Of a stretch of DNA of 64,000 nucleotides, positions 46,443-56,465 are shown in pieces. The notes beneath the pieces were generated by a model, which was not told where the DNA came from, did not search any database, and was given only the letters and a program-made list of their open reading frames with translations. The stretch comes from Faecalibacter sp. LW9 (GTDB taxonomy: Bacteria > Bacteroidota > Bacteroidia > Flavobacteriales > Weeksellaceae): positions 248,001 to 312,000 of the forward strand of contig NZ_CP141062.1 of NCBI RefSeq assembly GCF_034661295.1, in the 5' to 3' direction. Numbering within the stretch: the stretch's first letter is position 1; every line of letters starts with the position of its first letter. A program made the translations under genes and the position numbers.

Positions 46443-47222
46443 TTATTTTACAGATGGTGCAATATTCTTTTCAATTAACCATTGATCCAAAATTTCATTG
46501 AATAAATCAGGATGTTCCATCATAGGAGCATGTCCACATTTATCAATCCAATATAATGAAGCATCAGGCAATTCTTCATTAAATTCAACTGCAACTTCAG
46601 GAGGCGTAACATTATCTTGTTTTCCCCAGATTAAACAAACAGGAATTTTAATGTCTATTAAATCGGATTTCATGTTTGATTTAATCGCATCACGTGCAAT
46701 ATATAATGTTTTGATGGCTTTATTACGATCGTTTACCGTGTTGAATACGTCATCTACAATCTCTTTTGTAGCAACTGTTGGGTCATAAAATACTTCACGT
46801 GTTTTACGCTTCACATATTCATAATCTCCTCTTTTAGGATAAGTTTCACCAAAAGATTTTTCATATAATCCAGAGCTCCCTGTTAGACATAAAGCAGTTA
46901 CTAATTCTGGTCTTTTATGGCTTACGACTAAACCGATATGTCCACCTAATGAATTACCAACTAAAATAACAGGTTCTTGAATAACTGTTTCAATAAATTT
47001 TGCAACGTGTTTTGCAATGTTAGTCACGTTTGTACTAATAACTGGTAAAGAATACAAAGGTAATTCTGGTGCGTATACTTTATAACCTCTCTGCGAGAAA
47101 TAACTTGTTAATGAGCTAAAGTTACTAAGTTCCCCCATTAATCCATGTAATAATACGATAGGTTTACCCTCTCCTTCTTCTATATAAGAGAATTTGTCTT
47201 TCTTTTTTAAGCTAAAAAACAT
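46443..47222 (-). CDS. Alpha/beta-fold hydrolase
   Basis: 259 aa. Canonical triad: oxyanion HG in VLLHGLMGE, nucleophile Ser in VGNSLGGHIG (about residue 93), Asp in IWGKQDNVTPP and His in KCGHAPMMEHP. No signal peptide, hence cytoplasmic. Closest in style to esterases and carboxylester or meta-cleavage hydrolases, but the substrate cannot be assigned. Cotranscribed with engB downstream. The 273 bp between it and mraZ hold the mraZ control region and otherwise AT-rich sequence. Confidence 0.85.
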   Translation of the reverse strand: MFFSLKKKDKFSYIEEGEGKPIVLLHGLMGELSNFSSLTSYFSQRGYKVYAPELPLYSLPVISTNVTNIAKHVAKFIETVIQEPVILVGNSLGGHIGLVVSHKRPELVTALCLTGSSGLYEKSFGETYPKRGDYEYVKRKTREVFYDPTVATKEIVDDVFNTVNDRNKAIKTLYIARDAIKSNMKSDLIDIKIPVCLIWGKQDNVTPPEVAVEFNEELPDASLYWIDKCGHAPMMEHPDLFNEILDQWLIEKNIAPSVK

Positions 47223-47439
47223 CTACTTGTTGTTAAGTCGACAAATTTAGTCAATAATTATATTATAGAATAATTTATTCGAAAAACTTTAATTCTTACA
47301 GCATGGTTTCAGATGTATATTGATATATTAAGAGCTATATAAATAATTGATTTCAAAAAAGATTGTACTTATTTATAAATGAATATTTTAAGTTTTAAAA
47401 TGTTAAAATGGAATTGTTAATAAATTTTTAAAATAAATG

Positions 47440-47469
47440 TGGTAAAAAATGGTAAATTGTGGTAAAATA
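47440..47469 (+). promoter_or_regulatory. Three-copy 10-bp direct repeat, candidate MraZ operator
   Basis: TGGTAAAAAA, TGGTAAATTG and TGGTAAAATA follow each other with exact 10-bp period (47440, 47450, 47460). E. coli MraZ binds three TGGG-type repeats with the same 10-bp period upstream of its own gene. Here the repeats sit over the -33 region, directly before the -7 box, a fitting place for autorepression. Confidence 0.7.
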
Positions 47470-47474
47470 TTTTT

Positions 47475-47482
47475 TATTTTTG
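47475..47482 (+). promoter_or_regulatory. -7 box of the dcw cluster
   Basis: TATTTTTG matches TAnnTTTG exactly and ends 13 nt before the mraZ ATG, so the leader is only about 7 nt. A TTG at 47457 is the best -33 (15-nt spacing, a little short). Confidence 0.6.
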
Positions 47483-47495
47483 GAAAAATTCTATC

Positions 47496-47960
47496 ATGAA
47501 TTCATTGTTTGGTACATATGAGTGCAAAGTCGATACAAAAGGCAGGCTCCCAATACCAGCGGGTTTAAAGAAGCAACTTGCTGATTGTATGGAGGATGGT
47601 TTTGTGATAAAGCGTTCTGTATTCCAACAATGTTTAGAGATACATCCCATGAAAAACTGGGAGAAAATTATGATTGATTTAGGAAAACTGAATCGATTTG
47701 TTAAAAAAAATAGTGATTTTATTCGAATTTACACTGCTGGAGTGAAGATGGTAGAAGTAGATTCGAATTGTCGTTTGCAAATCTCAAAGGATTTGGTGAA
47801 ATATGCCTCAATTGATAAAGATGTGGTGTTGAGTTCATCAGTCGATTTTATTGAGATTTGGGATAAAGAGTTGTACGAAAGTATTATTAATAATGTTGAT
47901 GATGTCGATTTTGCTCAAATAGCAGAAGATATCATGGGAAATTTAAACGAAGATGAGTGA
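47496..47960 (+). CDS. mraZ: Transcriptional regulator MraZ
   Basis: 154 aa. Two AbrB-like swapped-hairpin domains: YECKVDTKGRLPIPAGLKKQL (about residues 6-30) and VKMVEVDSNCRLQISKDLV (about 85-105), each with the DxxGR/DxxxR pattern. In E. coli it represses the dcw cluster by binding repeats upstream of its gene; such repeats are present here. First gene of the cluster; its end overlaps rsmH by 8 bp. Confidence 0.95.
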   Translation: MNSLFGTYECKVDTKGRLPIPAGLKKQLADCMEDGFVIKRSVFQQCLEIHPMKNWEKIMIDLGKLNRFVKKNSDFIRIYTAGVKMVEVDSNCRLQISKDLVKYASIDKDVVLSSSVDFIEIWDKELYESIINNVDDVDFAQIAEDIMGNLNEDE

Positions 47961-48861
47961 ATATCATAATCCAGTATTGTTAAAAGAAAGTGTTGATGCA
48001 TTAATTATTAATGATTCAGGGATTTATGTGGATTGTACTTTCGGAGGTGGTGGTCACTCTCGCGAAATTGTAAGTCGTTTAGCAGAAGGTGGAAAGTTGT
48101 ATTCTTTCGATCAAGATGAAGATGCTGTTCGCAATAAGTTTTACGATCCAAAATTCGAATTAATTGAACAGAATTTTAGATTCTTAAAAAATAATTTACG
48201 TTTCCGAATGGTTCGTGAAGTAGACGGTGTTCTTGCAGATTTAGGGGTTTCTTCTCATCAATTTGATACACCAGATCGTGGGTTTTCTACACGTTTTGAT
48301 GGTGAATTGGATATGCGAATGAATCAAAATTCAAAATTATCAGCTAAAACGATTGTTAATGAATATGAGGAAGAAGATTTAGCTCGTATTTTTTATGATT
48401 ATGGTGAGTTACAAGGATCATATCGTTTAGCGAAAGAAATTATTAAAGCAAGAGCAGATAAACCGATTGAAACTATTGATGAATTAAAAGCAATTTTCTC
48501 ATTTATTCCCAAGATGAAAGAGAATAAGTTCTTTGCTCAAATGTTTCAAGCTTTACGTATCGAGGTGAATGACGAAATGGCTGCGTTAAAAGAAATGTTG
48601 ATGCAGTGTGCAGAAGTAGTGAAACCGGGAGGGCGTCTTGTGATTATTTCTTACCATTCATTAGAAGATCGTTTAGTGAAACGATTCATTAAAAATGGAA
48701 TGTTTGAAGGAGAGCCTGAACGTGATATGTATGGGAATTGGTATGCGCCATTTAAACCCTTACAATCAAAGGTTATTGTTCCGACGCAAGAAGAAATTAA
48801 TGTTAATCCAAGAGCACGTAGTGCTAAAATGAGAATCGCAGTAAGAAACGAAAATGAATAA
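47953..48861 (+). CDS. rsmH: 16S rRNA m4C1402 methyltransferase
   Basis: 302 aa. Methylates N4 of C1402 in the ribosomal P site. Starts HNPVLLKESVDAL; SAM motif VDCTFGGGGHSREI; DGVLADLGVSSHQFD; C-terminal GGRLVIISYHSLEDRLVKRF. Normal family length. Second gene of the dcw cluster, overlapping both neighbours by 8 bp. Confidence 0.97.
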   Translation: MSEYHNPVLLKESVDALIINDSGIYVDCTFGGGGHSREIVSRLAEGGKLYSFDQDEDAVRNKFYDPKFELIEQNFRFLKNNLRFRMVREVDGVLADLGVSSHQFDTPDRGFSTRFDGELDMRMNQNSKLSAKTIVNEYEEEDLARIFYDYGELQGSYRLAKEIIKARADKPIETIDELKAIFSFIPKMKENKFFAQMFQALRIEVNDEMAALKEMLMQCAEVVKPGGRLVIISYHSLEDRLVKRFIKNGMFEGEPERDMYGNWYAPFKPLQSKVIVPTQEEINVNPRARSAKMRIAVRNENE

Positions 48862-49228
48862 GAAAGGTAAACAAGGTAGAGTAGAAAAGATAAAGAAGGA
48901 GGATTTGCCTTCTCGAAATACGATTTTCAAGATTTTAGCTGGAGATTTTTTAATCAATAGTAGTTCAAGAAAAAACTGGTCTTTTATAATTTACGTTGTA
49001 TTCTTAGCTTTTTTAAGTATTACCAGTTCCCATTGGGTGGATCGAAAAGTAGTTCGGATTAATGAATTACAAGAAAGTGTTGAAGATTTAAGATCTCAAT
49101 ATACCGATAAGCATCGCGATTTAATGCGCATGCAATTGGAAACTGAAATTATTAGTAAAACAGAAATGTATGGGCTTAAAATACCAGATAAGCAACCATA
49201 CTATATAGTAGAAAAAATTGATGAATAA
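48854..49228 (+). CDS. ftsL: FtsL-like division protein
   Basis: 124 aa: a basic cytoplasmic N terminus (about 45 residues), one membrane segment (WSFIIYVVFLAFLSITSSHW, about 43-62), then a periplasmic coiled coil (RINELQESVEDLRSQYTDKHRDLMRM). The family is poorly conserved, so the call relies on topology and its place between rsmH and ftsI. FtsL joins FtsQ and FtsB to activate septal FtsWI. Confidence 0.85.
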   Translation: MNKKGKQGRVEKIKKEDLPSRNTIFKILAGDFLINSSSRKNWSFIIYVVFLAFLSITSSHWVDRKVVRINELQESVEDLRSQYTDKHRDLMRMQLETEIISKTEMYGLKIPDKQPYYIVEKIDE

Positions 49229-51200
49229 CGATAATAAAAAATGGATAGTAATTAAAGGTTGGATTGTCGCTGGGGGACTGGCGATATGGGCTATTACTAT
49301 CATTTTTTTTATGTTTAGAATCAATGTGATTGAAGGGGAAGAATTGGAGGCTTTTGCGGCTAAAAATAATTTCCGTCTTGATACAGTAGAAGCTGAACGA
49401 GGAAATTTATATGCCTCTAACGGTGCTTTAATGGCTACAACCGTTACAAAACATAATATTTATGTGGATTTAGTAGCGATTAAAGATGAGCTGTATAATG
49501 AACAAATTGGAGCGCTTTCAGATTCTTTAGGACGAATGTTTGAAAAATCGTCAGTTCATTTTTTGGATAAATTCAATAAAGAAAGACAAAAGAAAAACCG
49601 TTACATGATGTTGGTCAAAGGATTAGATTATGATCAATATCAACGCATACGTAAATTTCCAATTTTCAATAAAGGTCAAAATAAAGGTGGATTTATTCAT
49701 GAAACTGAATCTATTCGTGAATTGATTGTTTCGGATATTGGAGCGCGTACAATCGGTTATGATGATTCGAGAGGAAAAGTTGGGTTAGAAGGAGCTTATA
49801 GTGATCTTTTAACAGGAGTCGAAGGTCGTCGTTGGGAGCAATTCATGGGACGTGGAAAATGGAAACCATTTAAGCAATGGGAGCAAGAACCACAACCTGG
49901 GTCGTCTGTTTATACCACAATAGATGCTGATTTACAAATGATATCTTATGATGCTTTGTATCAGCAACTTTCTGCTTTTGAGGCACAGCACGGAAGTGTA
50001 GTGGTGATGGAAGTAGCAACAGGTAAAATACGTGCCATTGTTAACTTGACACGTAAAGAGAATGGAACATACGTCGATGATTATAATTATGCCGTAGGTG
50101 AGGCAGCTGAACCAGGATCTACATTCAAAGCTGTATCGATGTTAATCGGTATGGATGATGGGTATTTTAATAAAAATACTGTGGTAGAAACAGGTGGTGG
50201 TGCTTACAAATTATACAATAGAAGAATTACCGATTCGCATGCGAATGGTACATTAACTGTAGATGGTGTAATTAAAAAATCTTCTAATATCGGTACGGCT
50301 AAATTAATCAATGAGCATTACAATTCTCAGCCAGAAAAGTTCTTTAAAAAATTAGAACAATGGCATATGACAAAACCTCTTGGAGTTGATATCCTTGGGG
50401 AAGGTAAGCCGATTATGCATCGACCTGATTCTAAATCATGGTCGAATGTTACTTTACCTGTAATGTCCTATGGTTACGGATTAAGTATTACACCAATACA
50501 ATTGGTGACATTTTATAACGCAATTGCCAATAATGGAAAGATGGTTAAACCTCTTTTTATGGATAAAATTGCGAAAAAAGGGGAGGAAGATATTGTTTTT
50601 GAACCTGTTGTTTTGGTAGAGCGTTTGACTTCTATAGAGAATATAAAAGCAATGCAAGATATGTTGAAGGGAGCCGTAACGGAAGGTACAGCTCGATTAA
50701 TTCATACGGATAACTACGAAATTGCAGGAAAAACAGGTACAGCACGAGTTGAATATTGGAAAAAAGATCAAGGTATGCAATACCGTGCATCTTTTGCGGG
50801 GTACTTTCCAGCAGACAAACCAAAGTATTCTTGTATCGTAGTGGTGCATAAACCAAATCCTCAAAAAGGATATTATGGAGGTGGTGTAACAGCTCCTGTA
50901 TTTAAGAAGATTGCAGATTGGGTATATTCAAAAACTCCCATACCTTTGCCATCTGATATTAAAAAGTCTGGTAAAAATGTAATTAACGAATTCGCAAAAG
51001 AATCGGTGATTAATGTGAGCAAAGTTCAAAACATTGTTCCAAATGTCATGGGGTATTCCGGAAGTAAAGCTATTCCTGTATTGGAAAATATGGGCTTAGA
51101 TGTACGTTATTCTGGGATTGGTCGTGTGACAAATCAATCTTTACCAGCCGGAAAAAGATTTAAAAAAGGTGAAACAATTTATTTAATGTTGGAGAGATGA
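49221..51200 (+). CDS. ftsI: Septal transpeptidase PBP3 with PASTA domain
   Basis: 659 aa from the ATG at 49221 (the frame is open to a TTG one codon earlier). One N-terminal membrane segment (about 15-35), PBP dimerisation domain (NLYASNGALMATT), then the transpeptidase with GSTFKAV (nucleophile SxxK), KKSSNIG (SxN) and GKTGTARVEY (KTG). The final ~65 residues are a PASTA domain (VPNVMGYSGSKAIPVLENMG). Cross-links peptidoglycan at the septum together with FtsW. Overlaps ftsL (8 bp) and murE (4 bp). Confidence 0.96.
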   Translation: MNNDNKKWIVIKGWIVAGGLAIWAITIIFFMFRINVIEGEELEAFAAKNNFRLDTVEAERGNLYASNGALMATTVTKHNIYVDLVAIKDELYNEQIGALSDSLGRMFEKSSVHFLDKFNKERQKKNRYMMLVKGLDYDQYQRIRKFPIFNKGQNKGGFIHETESIRELIVSDIGARTIGYDDSRGKVGLEGAYSDLLTGVEGRRWEQFMGRGKWKPFKQWEQEPQPGSSVYTTIDADLQMISYDALYQQLSAFEAQHGSVVVMEVATGKIRAIVNLTRKENGTYVDDYNYAVGEAAEPGSTFKAVSMLIGMDDGYFNKNTVVETGGGAYKLYNRRITDSHANGTLTVDGVIKKSSNIGTAKLINEHYNSQPEKFFKKLEQWHMTKPLGVDILGEGKPIMHRPDSKSWSNVTLPVMSYGYGLSITPIQLVTFYNAIANNGKMVKPLFMDKIAKKGEEDIVFEPVVLVERLTSIENIKAMQDMLKGAVTEGTARLIHTDNYEIAGKTGTARVEYWKKDQGMQYRASFAGYFPADKPKYSCIVVVHKPNPQKGYYGGGVTAPVFKKIADWVYSKTPIPLPSDIKKSGKNVINEFAKESVINVSKVQNIVPNVMGYSGSKAIPVLENMGLDVRYSGIGRVTNQSLPAGKRFKKGETIYLMLER

Positions 51201-52660
51201 GAAATTTAAAAGATTTATTATACAGTGTCTCAATCTCGCAAACTGTAGGACGTATTGATGTTCAGGTTGAGGAGATACAGTTTGATTCCAGAAAAGTAAA
51301 AAAAGGAGATGTCTTTGTCGCTGTACGTGGTGTAACAGTAGATGGACATACATATATAAATAAAGCCATTGAACTTGGAGCACGTGTTATTGTTTGTGAG
51401 GAAATTCCCGAGCTTATACAAGAAAATATTACGTATATCCAAGTGGGAAATGCGCAAATAGCATTGGGTGTATTAGCATCTAATTTTTATGATAATCCAA
51501 CCAAAGATCTTCAATTAGTAGGAGTGACAGGAACAAATGGAAAAACGACAACAACAACTTTATTGTATGAGTTATTCACAAAGTTAGGTTATGCTTGTGC
51601 ATTAATTTCGACGATTAAAATCGTTATTGATGGTGAAGTTATTCCATCAACACATACAACACCAGATATTTTGACTTTAAACAAAATGTTTAGAGAAGCT
51701 GTAGATCGTGGTTGTGAGTATGCTTTTATGGAAGTGAGTTCGCATGGGATTCACCAAAATCGTATTGCAGGATTACACTTTGCGGTAGCCGGTTTTAATA
51801 ATATTACGCACGATCATTTAGATTATCATAAAACATTTGCCAATTATATCGCCGCGAAAAAGAAATTTTTTGATGATTTACCAAAGTCAGCAATTGCTAT
51901 TACAAATGTCGATGATAAAAATGGTTTAGTGATGTTACAGAATACTGTAGCCACAAAAAAAACATATGCCTTAAAAACTGATGCTGATTTTAAAGCAAAG
52001 ATTTTAGAAAATCAGTTTGATGGGATGTTACTAGAATTCAATGGGAAAGAGTTTTGGACTTCTTTAATCGGGAAATTTAATGCTTATAACTTATTAGAAG
52101 TTTATGCGATAGCAACCTTATTAGGTCAAGATGAGTTACAGGTATTAACAGCTTTATCAACACTTAAAAATGTGGATGGTCGTTTCCAAACATTTAAAAC
52201 GGCTACAGGTATTGTTGTTATAGTTGATTATGCACATACTCCCGATGCCTTAGAAAATGTTTTAAATACCATTGAAGCTATTCGCACGAAAAACGAAAAA
52301 TTAATCACTGTTGTTGGTTGTGGTGGGGATCGCGATCGAACTAAACGTCCAGAAATGGCTGATATCGCAAGTCAACAATCACAAGTTGCAATATTTACAT
52401 CAGATAATCCACGTACTGAAGATCCTGAGTTGATTTTACAAGAAATGGAAGCTGGTGTTCAACCACAATTTTATAACCGAACGTTAAAAATTACTGATCG
52501 TAAAGAAGCGATCAAAACGGCGTTAAAAATGGCTGAACCTAAGGATATTATTTTAATCGCGGGAAAAGGTCACGAAATATATCAGGAAATTAACGGAGTT
52601 CGTACTCATTTTTCTGATTTAGAGGTAGCAACAGAATTAAGTCAATTATTGAACAAATAG
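51197..52660 (+). CDS. murE: UDP-MurNAc-tripeptide synthetase (meso-DAP adding)
   Basis: 487 aa. Adds the third residue to UDP-MurNAc-Ala-Glu. P-loop [19 protein letters not shown] (about residues 112-130), Mur-ligase His region [11 protein letters not shown], and [11 protein letters not shown] near 412, the DNPR motif that marks meso-diaminopimelate specificity. Complete Mur-ligase layout. Start overlaps the ftsI stop (ATGA). Confidence 0.97.
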   Translation: MRNLKDLLYSVSISQTVGRIDVQVEEIQFDSRKVKKGDVFVAVRGVTVDGHTYINKAIELGARVIVCEEIPELIQENITYIQVGNAQIALGVLASNFYDNPTKDLQLVGVTGTNGKTTTTTLLYELFTKLGYACALISTIKIVIDGEVIPSTHTTPDILTLNKMFREAVDRGCEYAFMEVSSHGIHQNRIAGLHFAVAGFNNITHDHLDYHKTFANYIAAKKKFFDDLPKSAIAITNVDDKNGLVMLQNTVATKKTYALKTDADFKAKILENQFDGMLLEFNGKEFWTSLIGKFNAYNLLEVYAIATLLGQDELQVLTALSTLKNVDGRFQTFKTATGIVVIVDYAHTPDALENVLNTIEAIRTKNEKLITVVGCGGDRDRTKRPEMADIASQQSQVAIFTSDNPRTEDPELILQEMEAGVQPQFYNRTLKITDRKEAIKTALKMAEPKDIILIAGKGHEIYQEINGVRTHFSDLEVATELSQLLNK

Positions 52661-52664
52661 GCAA

Positions 52665-53891
52665 ATGTTATATTATTTATTTGATTATTTAAACGAATTA
52701 AACATCCCAGGGGCAAGAATGTTCCAATACACTTCTTTCCGTGCAGGGATGGCCATTTTATTAGGAATGTTTATCAGTTTATTTTATGGAAAACGTATCA
52801 TAAGCTATTTACGCCGTGAACAGATGGGAGAAATTGTTCGTGATCTAGGTCTAAAAGGACAAGTTGAAAAAGCAGGAACACCAACAATGGGAGGAATCAT
52901 CATCATTGTGGCGACTCTTATACCGGTGTTATTGTTTTCTAAATTACACAATATTTATATCATTATCCTATTGGTTTCTACTTTATGGTTAGGAGTGATT
53001 GGATTTTTAGATGATTATATCAAAGTCTTTAAAAAGAATAAAGAAGGTCTTAAAGGAAAATTTAAAGTCGTTGGACAAATCGGCTTAGGTTTAGTTGTAG
53101 GAGTAATGCTTTATTTTAGTGATTCAGTAACGGTTAAGAAACAAATTGATCGTGCGGATCATGTGACACAGTTAGAATATAAACCAGTAAAATTTGGACC
53201 AGAAGAGAAAAGTTTAGATACGACGATGCCTTTCGTTAAAGGAAATGAATTTAACTATTCTGATTTTCTTTTTTGGATGGATGCTGATAATAAAGCGGTA
53301 TGGGGAGGTGTAATCTTTGTTATTGCTGTTATTTTTATCATTACAGCTGTTTCTAATGGAGCAAATCTTACAGATGGTATAGATGGGCTAGCGGCAGGGA
53401 CTTCAGCTGTCATTCTTTGTGCATTGGCATTATTTGTTTTTGTATCAGGTAACATCATTTTTGCCGATTATTTGAACATTATGTTCATCCCTCGTTCAGA
53501 AGAGGTTTTAATTTTCTGTGGTGCATTTTTAGGTGCTTTAATAGGATTTATTTGGTACAATACATATCCAGCTCAGGTGTTTATGGGAGATACCGGAAGT
53601 TTAACAATTGGAGGTTTAATTGCTGTTTTAGCAATTATTCTTCGTAAAGAGTTGTTATTGCCTATTTTATGCGGAATTTTCTTTGCAGAAAATCTATCTG
53701 TTGTATTGCAAGTATCTTACTTTAAATATACCAAAAAGAAATATGGGGAAGGTCGCCGTATTTTTTTAATGTCGCCTTTACATCATCATTATCAGAAACT
53801 TGGGTATCACGAATCAAAAATTGTTGTAAGAGCCATCATTATTGGAATCATTTTAGCCGTAATATCGGTTATTACATTAAAAATTAGATAA
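52665..53891 (+). CDS. mraY: Phospho-MurNAc-pentapeptide translocase
   Basis: 408 aa and about ten membrane helices. Links phospho-MurNAc-pentapeptide to undecaprenyl phosphate, giving lipid I. Motifs: GTPTMGGI (about 72), the Asp pair in [35 protein letters not shown], and [12 protein letters not shown] (His cluster). A soluble insertion of about 70 residues between helices ([19 protein letters not shown]) is usual in Bacteroidota. Confidence 0.97.
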   Translation: MLYYLFDYLNELNIPGARMFQYTSFRAGMAILLGMFISLFYGKRIISYLRREQMGEIVRDLGLKGQVEKAGTPTMGGIIIIVATLIPVLLFSKLHNIYIIILLVSTLWLGVIGFLDDYIKVFKKNKEGLKGKFKVVGQIGLGLVVGVMLYFSDSVTVKKQIDRADHVTQLEYKPVKFGPEEKSLDTTMPFVKGNEFNYSDFLFWMDADNKAVWGGVIFVIAVIFIITAVSNGANLTDGIDGLAAGTSAVILCALALFVFVSGNIIFADYLNIMFIPRSEEVLIFCGAFLGALIGFIWYNTYPAQVFMGDTGSLTIGGLIAVLAIILRKELLLPILCGIFFAENLSVVLQVSYFKYTKKKYGEGRRIFLMSPLHHHYQKLGYHESKIVVRAIIIGIILAVISVITLKIR

Positions 53892-53894
53892 CCA

Positions 53895-55232
53895 ATGAAA
53901 AGATTAGTTGTTTTAGGTGGTGGTGAAAGTGGAGTTGGTACAGCCATCTTAGGGAAAAAAGAAAATTTTGATGTATTCCTTTCAGATATGGGAAGCATCA
54001 AACCCAAATATAAAGCCATGTTGGAAGAACACGGGATTGCTTATGAAGAAGGTCAACATACAGAAGAATTAATTCTGAATGCTGATTTGGTCATGAAAAG
54101 TCCGGGGATTCCTAAAAAGGCCGCGCTAATTCAGAAATTAAAAGGGAATGGAATCTCTGTAATTTCTGAGATTGAATTTGCTTCTCGTTATACGGATGCA
54201 AAAATTATTGCAATTACAGGATCAAATGGTAAAACAACAACGTCTAGTTTAATGTACCATATCCTAAAGCAAGCTGGATTAAATGTTGGATTAGGAGGAA
54301 ATATTGGGACAAGTTTTGCTTTATTAGTCGCTGAAGAAAATTATGATTATTTCGTATTAGAAATTAGTAGTTTTCAATTGGACGATATCGACACTTTTAA
54401 GCCGAATGTTGCCATCTTATTAAACATTACACCAGATCATTTAGATGAGTATGATTATAGTTTTGATAAGTATGCTCAAGCTAAATTCAGGATTACTGAA
54501 AACCAAGACGAGAATGATTATTTCATTTACAATCTCGATGACGAAAAAACAATCTCGATGATGAATGAAATAACTATTCGCGCCAATCAAAACCCATTTA
54601 CTATGAAAGATGCTAATCAAAATTCTTATGCGAATGATGATTGGTTTTTTATCAATGATCAAGAAGGCGGATTAAAGATGTCGATTAACGAACTAAGTTT
54701 GTTAGGAAAACATAACATTTCGAATTCACTAGCCGCAGCTACAGCAGCTAACATTTTAAAAATTAAAAAAGACTCAATTAAAAAGAGTCTAATGGATTTC
54801 AAATCAGTAGAACACCGATTAGAATCTGTTTCAAAAATTAAAGGTGTAGAATACATTAATGATTCTAAAGCTACCAATGTCAATGCGACATATTTTGCTT
54901 TAGAAAGTATGAAGAAACCCGTCGTGTGGATTGTTGGTGGAAAAGATAAAGGAAACAATTACAATGAAATTTTACCATTTGTAAAAAGTAAAGTGAAAGC
55001 TATTGTTTGTCTTGGAGCTGACAATACAAAAATTGTTGACTTCTTCTCTCCATTTATTCCAACAATTGTAGAGACTAATACCATGAAAGATTGTGTAGAA
55101 CAATCGAGTAAATTGGCAGAAAATGGTGATATTGTTTTATTATCACCTGCATGTGCTAGTTTCGATTTATTTTCAGGGTATGAAGACCGAGGAAATCAAT
55201 TTAAAGAGCAAGTAAAAAAAAATATAAAATAA
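53895..55232 (+). CDS. murD: UDP-MurNAc-L-alanine:D-glutamate ligase
   Basis: 445 aa. Adds D-Glu to UDP-MurNAc-Ala. N-terminal UDP-binding GGGESGVGTAIL, P-loop AITGSNGKTTTSSLMY (about 112-127), NITPDHLDEYDY, and C-terminal WIVGGKDKGNNY and SPACASFDLFSGYEDRG. Cytoplasmic. 3 bp after mraY. Confidence 0.97.
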   Translation: MKRLVVLGGGESGVGTAILGKKENFDVFLSDMGSIKPKYKAMLEEHGIAYEEGQHTEELILNADLVMKSPGIPKKAALIQKLKGNGISVISEIEFASRYTDAKIIAITGSNGKTTTSSLMYHILKQAGLNVGLGGNIGTSFALLVAEENYDYFVLEISSFQLDDIDTFKPNVAILLNITPDHLDEYDYSFDKYAQAKFRITENQDENDYFIYNLDDEKTISMMNEITIRANQNPFTMKDANQNSYANDDWFFINDQEGGLKMSINELSLLGKHNISNSLAAATAANILKIKKDSIKKSLMDFKSVEHRLESVSKIKGVEYINDSKATNVNATYFALESMKKPVVWIVGGKDKGNNYNEILPFVKSKVKAIVCLGADNTKIVDFFSPFIPTIVETNTMKDCVEQSSKLAENGDIVLLSPACASFDLFSGYEDRGNQFKEQVKKNIK

Positions 55233-55253
55233 GAAAAAACGTCACGTTTCTAA

Positions 55254-56465
55254 ATGGGGAATTTATTTCAGAAAATATTTAAAGGGGATAAATCATTATG
55301 GTCATTCATTTTGGTATTATCCATCTTTTCATTCTTACCAGTATATTCAGCAAGTTCAAACTTGGTATATACTGTAGGAACGGGTACAGTATTTTCTCAC
55401 TTATTTAAACATGGTTCTTTCTTGATGGTGGGATTATTCATTATCTATGTCATTCAAAAATTTGATTATAGATATTTCGGAATATTCGCATTATCAGCAG
55501 TTATACTGCTATTTTTCCTCTTGATTTTTACGCTTGTTCAGGGACAAACCATTGGAGGAGCTAATGCCTCACGTTGGATAATGATTCCCGGAATTGGGGT
55601 AGGAATTCAACCTTCTACCATTGCTTCTCAAGCATTGTTAATCTACATTGCACGATTTTTAACGAAGCATCGTGGAAAAGAATATACTTGGAGTATTGTT
55701 TCAGTACAGTTATTAATTCCAATGATTGCCATTATTGGTGCAATTTTTCCATCGAATGGTTCGACTGCATTAATGCTAGCCGTAATGTGTGGCACGTTAT
55801 TGGTAATTGGTGGTTTTCCGTTCAAGTACCTTGCTGTGATTGGTTCGATTGGAGCAGCATTTGCTGGGCTTTTTGTTTGGGCAGCATTAACCTTTTCAGA
55901 TGTATTTACAAATACGCGTGTTCACACTTGGATTTCGCGTATTGAAAAATTCATGTCGGATGATGCACAAACAACTTTAGAATCGTACCAGGTGTTACAT
56001 GCTAAAGCTGCAATTGCAAGAGGAATTACGGAGATGGCAGGACCAGGAAAATCAGTTTTTAAACAAACGTTACCCCAATCTTCGTCGGATTTTATTTTTG
56101 CAATTATTGTCGAAGAATATGGCGCTATAGGAGCAATTTTATTAGTCTGTACTTTTTTAGTCATTCTATTTAGAATATGCGTTATTGCTTCTAAAATACA
56201 TACAGTATTTGGGACATTATTGGTTTTTGCGGTAGGAATTCCTATTGTTTTCCAAGCCATGATTAATATGGCCGTAGCGGTTAATTTAATTCCTGTAACG
56301 GGACAACCCTTACCGATGATCAGTTATGGGGGAACTGCTATGTGGATGACCTGTGTTTCATTTGGTATTATTTTGAGTGTTAGTACTCAAATTAAAACCA
56401 AAGAAGAGTTAATTGAAGAACGAAAAAGATATACAAATCAAGATGACATCGAAGACATCGCCTAA
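55254..56465 (+). CDS. ftsW: Septal peptidoglycan polymerase FtsW
   Basis: 403 aa. SEDS-family glycosyltransferase with about ten membrane helices; polymerises lipid II at the septum with FtsI. Key stretches: GGANASRWIMIPGIGVGIQPS (about 103-123), QSSSDFIFAIIVEEYGAIG, and NLIPVTGQPLPMISYGGTAM near 345. The paralogue RodA is possible by sequence alone, but the position in dcw supports FtsW. Confidence 0.95.
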   Translation: MGNLFQKIFKGDKSLWSFILVLSIFSFLPVYSASSNLVYTVGTGTVFSHLFKHGSFLMVGLFIIYVIQKFDYRYFGIFALSAVILLFFLLIFTLVQGQTIGGANASRWIMIPGIGVGIQPSTIASQALLIYIARFLTKHRGKEYTWSIVSVQLLIPMIAIIGAIFPSNGSTALMLAVMCGTLLVIGGFPFKYLAVIGSIGAAFAGLFVWAALTFSDVFTNTRVHTWISRIEKFMSDDAQTTLESYQVLHAKAAIARGITEMAGPGKSVFKQTLPQSSSDFIFAIIVEEYGAIGAILLVCTFLVILFRICVIASKIHTVFGTLLVFAVGIPIVFQAMINMAVAVNLIPVTGQPLPMISYGGTAMWMTCVSFGIILSVSTQIKTKEELIEERKRYTNQDDIEDIA

